A DNA stretch of 64,000 bases, taken from Bog-532 sp963830385 (GTDB lineage Bacteria; Actinomycetota; Actinomycetes; Streptosporangiales; Streptosporangiaceae). The notes under the pieces are model-generated. The model searched no databases, was not told the DNA's origin, and worked only from the letters and a program-made list of their open reading frames with translations. The stretch lies in NCBI GenBank assembly GCA_963830385.1, contig CAWHMD010000006.1, forward strand, positions 496,001-560,000. The letters are read 5' to 3'. Shown in pieces: positions 1 to 8,035 of the stretch; the stretch's first letter is position 1; each line of letters starts with the position of its first letter. The position numbers and the translations under genes were made by a program.

Positions 1-300
1 ATCGGCGAGAAGGTGACCAGGGGCCAGTTGCTCGGGCTGATCGGGACGAGCGGTAATTCCACGACACCGCACCTGCACTTTCAGATCATGACGACGCCTG
101 AGTTCTTCCCGACTGACAGCGTGCCCTACGTCTTTGATCAGTTCCGGCTGCTCGGCCGCGTTCCCGACCGGATTTGGGATGACAACCTCGGGCTGCAGCC
201 CACGGGCACGCTTCCCGTCGTACCGGCTCAGCCGTCCGGCCTCCACTTCCACCAGTTGCCCCTCGACCGCACTGTCGTCCGGTTCGCTCCCAGGCCCTGA
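1..300 (+). CDS. M23-family metallopeptidase, C-terminal part (5' end outside window)
   Basis: The frame is open from base 1 and ends in TGA at 298-300, so only the last 99 codons are present. The sequence GLIGTSGNSTTPHLHFQIM is the C-terminal signature of M23 (LytM/lysostaphin-type) zinc peptidases, in which the two His of HLH bind zinc and assist catalysis. The first metal-binding motif (HxxxD) must lie upstream of the window. Family members cut peptidoglycan cross-bridges outside the membrane. An unconserved tail of about 65 residues follows the HLHF motif. It is convergent with the rsbP-like gene. Activity cannot be judged from this fragment. Confidence 0.8.
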   Translation: MGEKVTRGQLLGLIGTSGNSTTPHLHFQIMTTPEFFPTDSVPYVFDQFRLLGRVPDRIWDDNLGLQPTGTLPVVPAQPSGLHFHQLPLDRTVVRFAPRP

Positions 301-365
301 GCCTTCCGCCCGAGCGCGCCGCGGACTACTCGGCCTCTGACGCCCGGATCACCTGATGGCGCTCC

Positions 366-1616
366 CTAGCCGCGCCCGCGGGCGGGTGGGACGCCAAGGG
401 CGAGGACCGCGGTGTCGTCGTCCAAGCCGCCGGCGAAGCTGTCGAGCAGCTGGCTGATCGCGCTGACGGTGGCGCTGGCGGTGGCGGGTGCGATCCCGGC
501 GGCGAACGTGCTCAGGGCGTCGAAACCGTAGCGACTGCGCCCATTGCCGGTGCGGGCTTCGGGCAGCCCGTCGGTGTACAGGAGCAATGTGTCACCAGGA
601 TCCAGCCTGATCGTGCTGACCGGGAAGACCGGGTCCTCGAAGATCCCGAGCAGCGGGCCGCCGGCGATGAGGTGGTACCCGGCGGCGCCACCCGAGCGCA
701 GCAGGAGAGGCGGCGGATGGCCACCGCTGGCCAGGCTCAGGCTGAAGCCGTCGCCGTCCGGGCTGAGCAGGCCGAAGACGGCGGTGCAGAAGAGGCCGTC
801 GTTACCTCCGCGATTGTCGCGCATGGCGGTATTCAGGCTGCTCAGCACGGCGCCTGGGTCGGGGTCGTAGACCGCCGCGGCCCGAAGGGTGTAGCGGATC
901 TGGGAGGTCGCGATGGCGGAGGCCGCCCCCTTGCCGCATACGTCGCCCAGGAACAGGCCCCACCGATCCTGGCTCAGGGCGAACAGGTCGTAGAAGTCGC
1001 CGCCGACCTCGTCCAGGGACGCGAAGTGGTAGTACGCGGCCGCCTCTAGACCGGGAACAGCTGGCAGCGCGGGCGGGAGCAGGCTCCGCTGCAAGGTGCT
1101 GGCCAGCACCTGGAGCCGTTCCCGCTCACGCTCGGCTTCCTGCCGGGCGCGCAGCAGTTCGCGTTCGTAGGCGCGGCGGTCGCGGCCGTCGACAATCGTG
1201 GTCCGGATCAGCTGCGGCTCTCCCCCAGCTCCGACCTTGACCACGGAATTGACGAGAACGGGCAGCCGATCGCCGTTGGCGGCCTGCAGTTCGAGGGCGA
1301 CGCCGCCAATCTCGCCTTGCATGGTCAGCAGTGGGGCGAAGTGGGTTTCATGGTAAAGCCTGCCGCCCACCGTCAGCAGGTCGGAGAAGTAGCGATGGCC
1401 CACCAGTTGCTCCCGGCTGTAGCCGAGCCAGTTGAGGAGCGTGGTGTTGATCTTGGCGATGAGGCCGTCCATGAGCGTGGACAGATAACCGCACGGGGCG
1501 TTCTCGTACAGATCTTCGGCGCTGTCCTCCAGCAGGGAGGAGATGTCCTGGTCTGCTGGGTGGCCCGCCCGGCCAGAACCCTCGCCAGCCCGGTCGGGCC
1601 CGGTGCCTCCGCTCAT
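366..1616 (-). CDS. rsbP: RsbP-like PAS-PP2C serine phosphatase
   Basis: 416 residues. Residues about 28-150 form a PAS domain, about 150-172 a charged helical linker, and 173-410 a SpoIIE/PP2C phosphatase. PP2C metal motifs are visible: VGGDFYD, GDVCGKG, ASGGHPP, YTDGLPEAR and DDDTAVLALG. In Bacillus, RsbP dephosphorylates the anti-anti-sigma factor RsbV under energy stress when switched on by RsbQ; the same role is inferred here. I chose the ATG at 1616 because it overlaps the TGA of the upstream hydrolase (ATGA at 1613-1616), which implies translational coupling, and because longer versions only read antisense through the hydrolase. Gene order and domain layout match Bacillus rsbQP. No RsbV, RsbW or sigma gene is in the window. 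Confidence 0.85.
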   Translation of the reverse strand: MSGGTGPDRAGEGSGRAGHPADQDISSLLEDSAEDLYENAPCGYLSTLMDGLIAKINTTLLNWLGYSREQLVGHRYFSDLLTVGGRLYHETHFAPLLTMQGEIGGVALELQAANGDRLPVLVNSVVKVGAGGEPQLIRTTIVDGRDRRAYERELLRARQEAERERERLQVLASTLQRSLLPPALPAVPGLEAAAYYHFASLDEVGGDFYDLFALSQDRWGLFLGDVCGKGAASAIATSQIRYTLRAAAVYDPDPGAVLSSLNTAMRDNRGGNDGLFCTAVFGLLSPDGDGFSLSLASGGHPPPLLLRSGGAAGYHLIAGGPLLGIFEDPVFPVSTIRLDPGDTLLLYTDGLPEARTGNGRSRYGFDALSTFAAGIAPATASATVSAISQLLDSFAGGLDDDTAVLALGVPPARGRG

Positions 1617-2428
1617 GACGAGGGGCTGGCGGCAAAGGAAGCGATGGCCGCGAGGGTGGCTTCGGGCGCACTTAGCTGCGGGCAGTGACCGGTTGCGGGC
1701 AGAGTGTGCAGGGTACTGCCGGGGATCCTGGCGTGGACAAAGGCGCCGACCTGAGGCGGCGCGATCGCGTCCCGGGCGCACTGCAGTATCAGGGTGGGCA
1801 CGGTCACCTGAGCCAGATCGGACCGGTTATCCGACAAGAACGTCGCCTGGGCGAAGACCCGCGCGATCGCCGGGTCGGCCCGGCAGAAGGTGCTGGCCAG
1901 CTCTTCGGCCAGTTCCGGACGCTCCGGATTACCCATGATGACCGGGGCCATAGCGGCCGACCAGCCCAGATAATTGCTGTCCAGCGACTCCAGCAGCTCG
2001 TCGATATCAGCCTGGCTGAACCCACCGCGGTAATCACCGTCGTCGATGTACCGCGGTGAAGGACCGATCAGGACCAGCTTGCTGAACCGGCCCGGTTCGC
2101 GGATCGCGGCGACCACGCCGACCATGGCGCTGACCGAATGTCCCACGAACACCACCGGCGGCAGGTCCAGCTCACGGCAGATCTGCAGCACATCGTCGGC
2201 GTACCCGTCCAGCGTCGCGTACCGTTCCGGCTCCCACGCCGACAGGTCCGAGCGGCCCAGCCCCACATGGTCGAAGAGCACCACCCGGAAGTCCTTGGCC
2301 AGGCCCGGCGCGACCAGGCGCCACATGTTCTGGTCACACCCGAACCCGTGCGCGAGCATCACCACCGGCCCATCGTCACGGCCGGTCACAGTGACATTAT
2401 TCTTTCGTGTTACGGCGAGACCGGTCAT
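1613..2428 (-). CDS. rsbQ: RsbQ-like alpha/beta hydrolase (stress regulator, strigolactone-receptor-like fold)
   Basis: 271 residues, the usual length for RsbQ (269). The resemblance to Bacillus RsbQ runs the full length, from GFGCDQNMW through DHVGLGRSDL, YATLDGYADDV, GHSVSAM, IGPSPRYIDD, PTLILQCARD and GHCPQ. The catalytic triad is visible as Ser98 (GHSVS), Asp220 and His248. In Bacillus this cytosolic enzyme acts with RsbP to report energy stress, probably through an unknown small ligand; plant D14/KAI2 receptors share the fold. It sits first in a two-gene unit and its stop overlaps the start of the rsbP-like gene by 4 nt. No strong ribosome binding site precedes the ATG at 2428, so the exact start is moderately sure. 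Confidence 0.88.
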   Translation of the reverse strand: MTGLAVTRKNNVTVTGRDDGPVVMLAHGFGCDQNMWRLVAPGLAKDFRVVLFDHVGLGRSDLSAWEPERYATLDGYADDVLQICRELDLPPVVFVGHSVSAMVGVVAAIREPGRFSKLVLIGPSPRYIDDGDYRGGFSQADIDELLESLDSNYLGWSAAMAPVIMGNPERPELAEELASTFCRADPAIARVFAQATFLSDNRSDLAQVTVPTLILQCARDAIAPPQVGAFVHARIPGSTLHTLPATGHCPQLSAPEATLAAIASFAASPSS

Positions 2429-2489
2429 ACCGGGGAATTTACCGCTTCACCGCTCCAGCCGGAGTGGGGGTTGCGACCTCAGTATTCCC

Positions 2490-3296
2490 TCAGGAGGCTT
2501 GCGTCGCCGCACTGAGCTGGTGCAGGGTCCAGCCGCGGCCAGTCGGATCCAGCGGCCGTGTCGCAACCGCGAAGATTTCCGCCGCCCTGCGGTACGACAG
2601 CCGGGCCTGCCCGGTCAGTACGCAGACGCTCCCGGTGGCCGGCGAGATGTGCGTCCCGGCCCGCCGATCGGTGACGAACACCGGTCCCCATGTCCGCCCA
2701 GCCAGCAGCCAGCGCAGGAACTGCCCGGCCGGCTCGCCCCACGCGATGTCCGCCGGCTGCCGGCGGACCTGGTGGGCGTCCAGGTCAAGCTGACCGGCGT
2801 CGAGGGCCAGCACCACTGCGGCGGCCGCGCCCGAGTCGTGGATCAGCCGCCAGAACGCGTGCTCCCGCAGGCTGGCCGTCACTCGGAACAGCGCGCCGAT
2901 CTGCTCGGCGCTCAGCGGCGCCGCGAGCTCATCCGGCGGCCGGCGCCGCAGCCCTGCCGTTGGATCGGCGCAGATCCAGCCGAGGTCCTGCCACCAGGCG
3001 ACGGCGCCGCGCAGTACCGACAGTTCACGGTTCACGGTTCGCGCATCGGACCGGGTCGCCCGGTCGGCGAGCGCCTCCGCCAGGCGGACTGGGGTGCCGG
3101 GGTCGTCGAGGAGTGCGAGGGGCACGACGGGCGGCGCTGCTCCGCGGCGCCGCGCTCCGGCGGGGATCGGCCGGCCGACCAGCGGCCAGGCCCACACGGC
3201 GAGCGAGATCCGGTACACCCGCCGCGATCCGGTGCTCAGCGGCGCCTGCCGCAGGTAGGCATCCACCGCGACCGCGTACTCTACCGGCGCCGTCAC
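2490..3296 (-). pseudogene. Decayed tyrosine-recombinase/integrase
   Basis: 268 codons from a GTG start. The core-binding half (VNRELSVLRGAVAWWQDLGWI) and the stretch RAAEIFAVATRPLDPTGRGWTLHQL are typical of phage-type integrases. Normally LHQL leads directly into RHS...H...Y. Here LHQL is followed by SAATQAS and a stop, so the HxxR box and the nucleophilic Tyr are missing. The first catalytic Arg, expected in an ARxEEVLAL context, is also absent (AAAAVVLAL). I infer a dead integrase relic. It is unrelated to the second broken integrase near tRNA-fMet. Confidence 0.65.
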
Positions 3297-3351
3297 TGAT
3301 CCTCGATTCCGTGATCCATATCTGTCGCCAGCATAACCGATCCGCGTGCAT

Positions 3352-3506
3352 TGATTTACTGCGGTAACTTCCCTTCTAACATCCGTTCAGCTCGGCTTGC
3401 TAACCCTTTTTCTGAATGATAAAAGAATGCTTATGAATTACCGTGATAAAACGCATAGCCGCAGTAAATCAGAGAGAGTGAATCGTAATAACAACCGCAG
3501 TAAATC
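3352..3506. repeat. Three copies of 12-mer CCGCAGTAAATC in an AT-rich patch
   Basis: The 12-mer occurs inverted at 3353-3364 and direct at 3459-3470 and 3495-3506. Flanking matches extend it to TGATTTACTGCGGT (3352-3365), CCGCAGTAAATCA and ACCGCAGTAAATC. The patch from about 3340 to 3520 is clearly AT-richer than its surroundings and lies just upstream of the prolyl oligopeptidase. It may be a regulator binding array or a junction scar; no protein is known to bind it. Confidence 0.55.
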
Positions 3507-3519
3507 CCCTCTCGATAAG

Positions 3520-5595
3520 GTGGAGGTGATTGACACGCCGAAGGTTCCGGTGGAGAGCACGTACCACGGGGTGACGGTGACCGAGGATTACCGGTGGCTG
3601 GAGGATGCTGAGTCGGATCAGACACGCTCCTGGACCAATTCGCAGGATCGGCGGACTCGTAACTATCTGGAGCACCTGCCCTTCCGCGATGCGGTCCGCC
3701 GGCGGGTGGCAAAGGTCCTGATGGCGGAGCCGGCCAGGTATGACGCCATTCGGCATGCGGGTCCGGCGTATTTCGCGCTTAAGCGCCAACCGCCGAAGCA
3801 GCAGCCATTCCTGGTGGTGCTGAGTGACCTTGACGATCTGTCTGACGAGCGCGTGCTGGTTGACCCGGGAGAGATCGATGACAGCGGCTCAACCACGATT
3901 GGCTGGTACCAGCCATCCCCGGACGGCAGCCTAGTGGCGGTGTCCTTGTCCACGCACAACATGCAGGACGGTACCGTGCACGTCTACCAGGCCGCGTCGG
4001 GTGGACTCACCGGCGCACCCGTGGCCCTGGGCACGGCTTTCGGTTCCCTGGCCTGGGCTGGCGACTCCACCGGCTTCTGGTACACCCGCTGCCAATCGCC
4101 GGGCGATTGCCCAGACGTCGACGTCGGCTTCTACCAGGAGGTCTGGTATCACCCGCTCGGCGACTCCCTGAAGAACGACCGCTGCGAACTGGCGGGTGTA
4201 TTCGCCGACAACCGGATCGCGGAGAACTTCCTGGACGCCTCACCCGACGGCCATTGGGTGATGGACCGGGTCCAGAAAGGCGATGGCGGCCAGTGGCAGG
4301 TGTTCGTCCGCGCGCAGGCGGGCGGTGACTGGTGGCCGGCCGCCGACGTGAATGACAAGGTGACCCACGCGGCGTTCGGCCCAGACGCGCTGTATCTGCT
4401 GTCCCGGCTGGACGCCCCGAACGGGAAGGTTCTCCGGCTGCCGCTGCGGGCCGGGGCAACGGTCCTACACGCCGCCGAGGTGGTTCCCGAGGCGGACGTA
4501 ACGATCGAGGGGGGAGCGCTGGCGTCACCGCTCGCGGTAACCGACAGCTGGCTGTGGCTGCTGGATATGGACGCAGGCTGGTCGTCGCTGCGGCGGTTCG
4601 ACCTGCAGGGCACGCCGGCCGGTCCGGTACAGGTGCCTTCAGGCTCCGCGGTCGACGGCCTGGTCCGGCTGGACGGAGATGAAGTCGCCTATGCGACAGT
4701 GTCGTTCACCGAGCCACGGTCATGGTGGCGTGCCTCCGGCCGGTCGGCGCCACGCCCCACCTCCCTGAGGACCAGGATCCCGCTGGACTTCACGGGCTTC
4801 GAGGTGGGCCGGGAATTCGCCACCTCCCACGACGGCACACAGGTGCCGGTGACCCTGATCGTTCCGCGCGGAACACCCCGCGATGGCACCGCAGCTGCGT
4901 TGCTGACTGGCTATGGCGGCTACGGCATCTCCCTCAAACCCCGGTTCGGCCTGGGCTGGGTGCCCTGGCTGGAGCAGGGCGGGGTGGTCGCGGTCGCGCA
5001 CACCAGGGGCGGCGGTGAATACGGCGAGGACTGGCATCACGCCGGACGGCTCACGGCCAAGCAGAACGTCTTCGATGACTTCGCCGCCTGCGCCCGCTTC
5101 CTTATCGAGTCGCACCTGACCAGTAGCGAGCGGCTGGCGATCCTCGGCGGCTCCAACGGCGGCCTGCTCATGGGTACGATGCTGACCCAGCACCCCGGCC
5201 TCGCCCGCGCCGTGGTCGCGATGGTGCCGGTCATGGACATGCTCCGCGTAGAACTGGACCCCAACGGACCCTCCAACGTCGGTGAGTACGGGACGGTCAA
5301 CGACCCGGAGCTGTTCCAGGCGCTGCGTGCCTACTCTCCGTACCACAACGTCAAGGACGGCACGGCGTACCCCGCGGTCCTGCTCACCGCCGGCGAATCC
5401 GACCCCTTCGCCAAGGCGTACCACGCGAAAAAGATGACCGCCCACCTGCAGGCAGCGACCTCATCGAGCCAGCCTGTCCTCCTGCGGGTCAGATCGGGCG
5501 GGCACGGCCCGGGCTCACTGGAGGAGCGGGTATCTGAACTCGCCGACGTCTACGCCTTCCTCTTCGACCGGCTCGACATCGACCACGGTCTCTGA
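3520..5595 (+). CDS. Prolyl oligopeptidase family serine peptidase (S9A)
   Basis: 691 residues from the GTG at 3520, normal for the family. The N-terminus PKVPVESTYHGVTVTEDYRWLED is the standard start of bacterial prolyl oligopeptidases, followed by a seven-bladed beta-propeller and an alpha/beta-hydrolase domain. The triad is visible as Ser545 in GGSNGG, Asp628 in GESDPF and His662 in GGHG. It should cleave short peptides after proline in the cytosol. An ATG at 3397 would add 41 residues coded by the AT-rich patch (rich in Asn, Arg, Lys, Ser), unlike anything in the family, so I prefer 3520 or the GTG at 3526. It is a single gene, not in an evident operon. Confidence 0.85.
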   Translation: MEVIDTPKVPVESTYHGVTVTEDYRWLEDAESDQTRSWTNSQDRRTRNYLEHLPFRDAVRRRVAKVLMAEPARYDAIRHAGPAYFALKRQPPKQQPFLVVLSDLDDLSDERVLVDPGEIDDSGSTTIGWYQPSPDGSLVAVSLSTHNMQDGTVHVYQAASGGLTGAPVALGTAFGSLAWAGDSTGFWYTRCQSPGDCPDVDVGFYQEVWYHPLGDSLKNDRCELAGVFADNRIAENFLDASPDGHWVMDRVQKGDGGQWQVFVRAQAGGDWWPAADVNDKVTHAAFGPDALYLLSRLDAPNGKVLRLPLRAGATVLHAAEVVPEADVTIEGGALASPLAVTDSWLWLLDMDAGWSSLRRFDLQGTPAGPVQVPSGSAVDGLVRLDGDEVAYATVSFTEPRSWWRASGRSAPRPTSLRTRIPLDFTGFEVGREFATSHDGTQVPVTLIVPRGTPRDGTAAALLTGYGGYGISLKPRFGLGWVPWLEQGGVVAVAHTRGGGEYGEDWHHAGRLTAKQNVFDDFAACARFLIESHLTSSERLAILGGSNGGLLMGTMLTQHPGLARAVVAMVPVMDMLRVELDPNGPSNVGEYGTVNDPELFQALRAYSPYHNVKDGTAYPAVLLTAGESDPFAKAYHAKKMTAHLQAATSSSQPVLLRVRSGGHGPGSLEERVSELADVYAFLFDRLDIDHGL

Positions 5596-5727
5596 GGCAG
5601 AGATGGGCCGTGCCTGTAATCGTCGCTGCGCAGTGATCATTGGCGCCGCGATCGTGGCCAGCGCCGGTGTGGCGATGGCCGACTTCACCCGGGCGGATTT
5701 TGCCTTGGTCAACTCGAGGAGACCACT

Positions 5728-6143
5728 ATGGAGTACACGCGGCTCGGTGACACCGGGCTCAAGATCAGCCGCCTCGCGCTGGGCTGCATGAGCTACGGCG
5801 ACCCCACCACCGGCGGCGCCCACCAGTGGGCCCTGGCCGATGACGAGGCCCAGCCGTACTTCGCGCAGGCCGTCGAGCTCGGCATCACCTTCTGGGACAC
5901 TCCCCCACCGACCAGCCCGTCGTCAACGCGGTGCACAAGCTCGCCGAGGCCCGCGGCGTCACCATGGCCCAGATCGCGCTGGCCTGGGTGCTGCGCCACC
6001 CGGCCGTCTCCGCCCCCATCGTCGGCGCGACCAAACCCCACCACCTGCCCGAAGCCGTCGCCGCGCTCAACCTGACCCTGAGCGACGACGAGGCCGCCAC
6101 GCTGGAAGAGCCCTACGTCAACCAAGGGCCGTCCTGGTACTGA
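5728..6143 (+). pseudogene. Aldo/keto reductase remnant with large internal deletion
   Basis: The first about 58 codons (MEYTRLGDTGLKISRLALGC to GITFWDT) are the N-terminus of an actinobacterial aldo/keto reductase. Just after FWDT, near 5900, the sequence jumps out of frame into the C-terminal part, which reads VVNAVHKLAEARGVTMAQ, then ALAWVLRHPAVSAPIVGATK, and ends NQGPSWY at 6143. About 190 residues, including the catalytic Tyr/Lys region, are gone. The gene cannot make an active NADPH-dependent reductase. Confidence 0.85.
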
Positions 6144-6155
6144 CCAGCACTCCCC

Positions 6156-6392
6156 TCATTGACCCAGAAATTCTTCGATCATCGGGACAACCCAGGCGGC
6201 GCGGTCACACAGCCCGGCATGGGTACTCCCCGGGATGACCGCGAGGCGTGAGCGCGGTAGGCCGTGGAAGTCGCCCGCGATCCCGCCGCCGAGCAGGTGG
6301 ATCATCTCCACGGCGTGTTCGAGCCGGACGATGTCGTTGTCGGCCACGATCAGCATGATCGGGGACGTGATCGCGGCCAGCAGCTCGGGCGG
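6156..6392 (-). pseudogene. C-terminal fragment of an alpha/beta hydrolase
   Basis: The stretch LLAAITSPIMLIVADNDIV followed by a loop, then LAVIPGSTHAGLCDRAAWVVP and the end IEEFLGQ, is the last third of an alpha/beta hydrolase, holding the acid (Asp in ADND) and His (GSTH) parts of the triad. The region with the nucleophile is missing. At about 6393 the similarity stops where an oppositely oriented transposase fragment begins. I infer truncation by an IS element. Confidence 0.65.
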
Positions 6393-6641
6393 ACCAGCAC
6401 GTTCCTGGGTGAGCGCTACCGGCGCATCGTCAGGCGCCGCGGCAAGCTCAAGGCCCTGGTCGCCGTCGCCCGGTCCATCCTCGTCATCATCTGGAACCTG
6501 CTCACCGACCCCGCCGCCCGCTACCAGGACCTCGGCTCCGCCTAGTACACCAGCCGCACCGACACGAGCCGGAAAGTACGCAGCCACATCCGCCAGCTGG
6601 AGGCACTCGGCTTCACCGTCGCCCTGACCCAGGCAGCCTGA
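6393..6641 (+). mobile_element. C-terminal fragment of an IS110-family-like transposase
   Basis: The reading TFLGERYRRIVRRRGKLKAL, then VAVARSILVIIWNLLTDPAA and RYQDLGSA matches the end of IS110/IS116-type transposases. A TAG at 6543-6545 interrupts the frame; after it the family's usual tail continues (YTSRTDTSRKVRSHIRQLEA, then LGFTVALTQAA) to TGA at 6639-6641. Only the last about 80 codons remain, so it is an inert scar. Confidence 0.65.
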
Positions 6642-6746
6642 ACCACACTCCCTCCCGCAACTCCGGCGAGGGTTTCGCTGCCGCCTGCATAGCCGAGGCC
6701 AGTGAAGATTTTCCGGTTAGCTGCCGTTCCCCGGTTCGCCGACGAC

Positions 6747-7820
6747 CTACCGGCGGAACGCAGCCCGGGCTGCCCCTGCGGTGGCGGTGAAGTACTCGGG
6801 TGGCCAGATGAAGCCCCACTCACGGAACTTCACTCCCTCAGTGACAGCCCGCCGGTAGCTGAAGCAGACAAGGTAAAGCGTCCGGATGTACATGACCGCC
6901 TCGAGCCGGCCGAGTTCGTCGTCGGTCGGCTCGACGTGCCGCCGGTAGGCATTGACGACAGCGTCGATCCGGTCCCGATCGGGCTGACGTGGGTTCCACG
7001 CACCCGTGCCCCAGATCAGGTAGGCCAGGTCGGCCAGGCGCGGCCCGCGCCCCGACGCCTTCCAGTTGATCGCGACCGGGCCTTGTTCGCTCAGGATCGC
7101 GTGATCGGGGGCGTGCAGGAGATTTCCGTGCAGCAGCGCCTCGGGAAGGCCGTGGCCGTCGTCAGTCCTGAGCACCTTGTCGCGCAGCCGCTCGAACCGC
7201 TCGCGCTCGGCGGGCGCGACCTTCGTGTCCACGGCGTCGAGGAACGACAGGGCAGCCAGCAGGTCCTGACGGGGGGAGCCTTCGCGGCTGGGGTCCTCAC
7301 CGCTCGATCCACCCGCCCGGCTGACGGATTCGTCGTACGGCAGCGCGTGCAGCCGTCCGAGCAGGTCACCCATCATGGCGAACTTCTCCGCGCTGTCCGG
7401 GAGCTGGCTGCCTTCGACGAACCGCGTCACCAGGACCGCGCTGCCATCGAAGTCAGACACCGCGTCGCCGGCCGCCAGGCGTTCGGCGGGATAGTTCTGC
7501 CGCTCCAGGAACCGCAGGACCGCGGCGTCGCCCTCGACCCCCGCACGCGGCCGAGCAGGCGGAAAGGCCCGGGCGACCCACGGGTCGCCGTCCCTCCGGT
7601 CGATGCGGAAGACGTAGGTCTTGTGCACACTGAGCTTCGTCGCCGCGATCGGGTCTATGCCGTAGCGATCCCGCAGATGAGTGAGTAGCCGCTCAGCAAC
7701 GGGCTCGTGATGCATGCGCGCACCGAGGCCCTCGAGATCCGTCAGCGCCTCGGTGTAGCGCTGCCCAGTCTCGTGGGCGTGGCGCCGGACAACCTTCTTG
7801 AAGCTGGCATCCCTGGTCAT
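6747..7820 (-). CDS. APH-fold phosphotransferase-like protein with degenerate catalytic motifs
   Basis: 357 residues. I chose the ATG at 7820 because a GGGAGGG ribosome site lies 6 nt upstream; a longer reading has no support. The overall layout is that of aminoglycoside phosphotransferase/choline kinase-fold proteins: an N-lobe with VFRIDRRDGDPWVARAF, a hinge, and the loop LLHGNLLHAPDHAI followed by AINWKASGRGPRLADLAYLI. In active members the loop is HGD...N and the metal-binding motif is (I/V)DW. Here they are HGN (residue 233) and INW (residue 252), so both catalytic Asp are Asn. I infer a pseudokinase or a binding protein. The substrate is unknown. Confidence 0.7.
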   Translation of the reverse strand: MTRDASFKKVVRRHAHETGQRYTEALTDLEGLGARMHHEPVAERLLTHLRDRYGIDPIAATKLSVHKTYVFRIDRRDGDPWVARAFPPARPRAGVEGDAAVLRFLERQNYPAERLAAGDAVSDFDGSAVLVTRFVEGSQLPDSAEKFAMMGDLLGRLHALPYDESVSRAGGSSGEDPSREGSPRQDLLAALSFLDAVDTKVAPAERERFERLRDKVLRTDDGHGLPEALLHGNLLHAPDHAILSEQGPVAINWKASGRGPRLADLAYLIWGTGAWNPRQPDRDRIDAVVNAYRRHVEPTDDELGRLEAVMYIRTLYLVCFSYRRAVTEGVKFREWGFIWPPEYFTATAGAARAAFRR

Positions 7821-8035
7821 GACAAGCCCTCCCGTGACACCCTCGCCCCCCAGCGACGCGGTGTTGGAAGATGGCCTGTGACGTTGACGACCGAGAGGGC
7901 AACTCCCCTTCGCCGATGGAACCCCGGCTGGGGCAGGACGTTCCTCAGCTCGGCGACCGGTCGCCGCCGTGAGCAAAACTCTTCCCGAGACGCCCGGTCC
8001 CCGTCAAGCTCCCATCGTTGCTCTCCACGACACCG

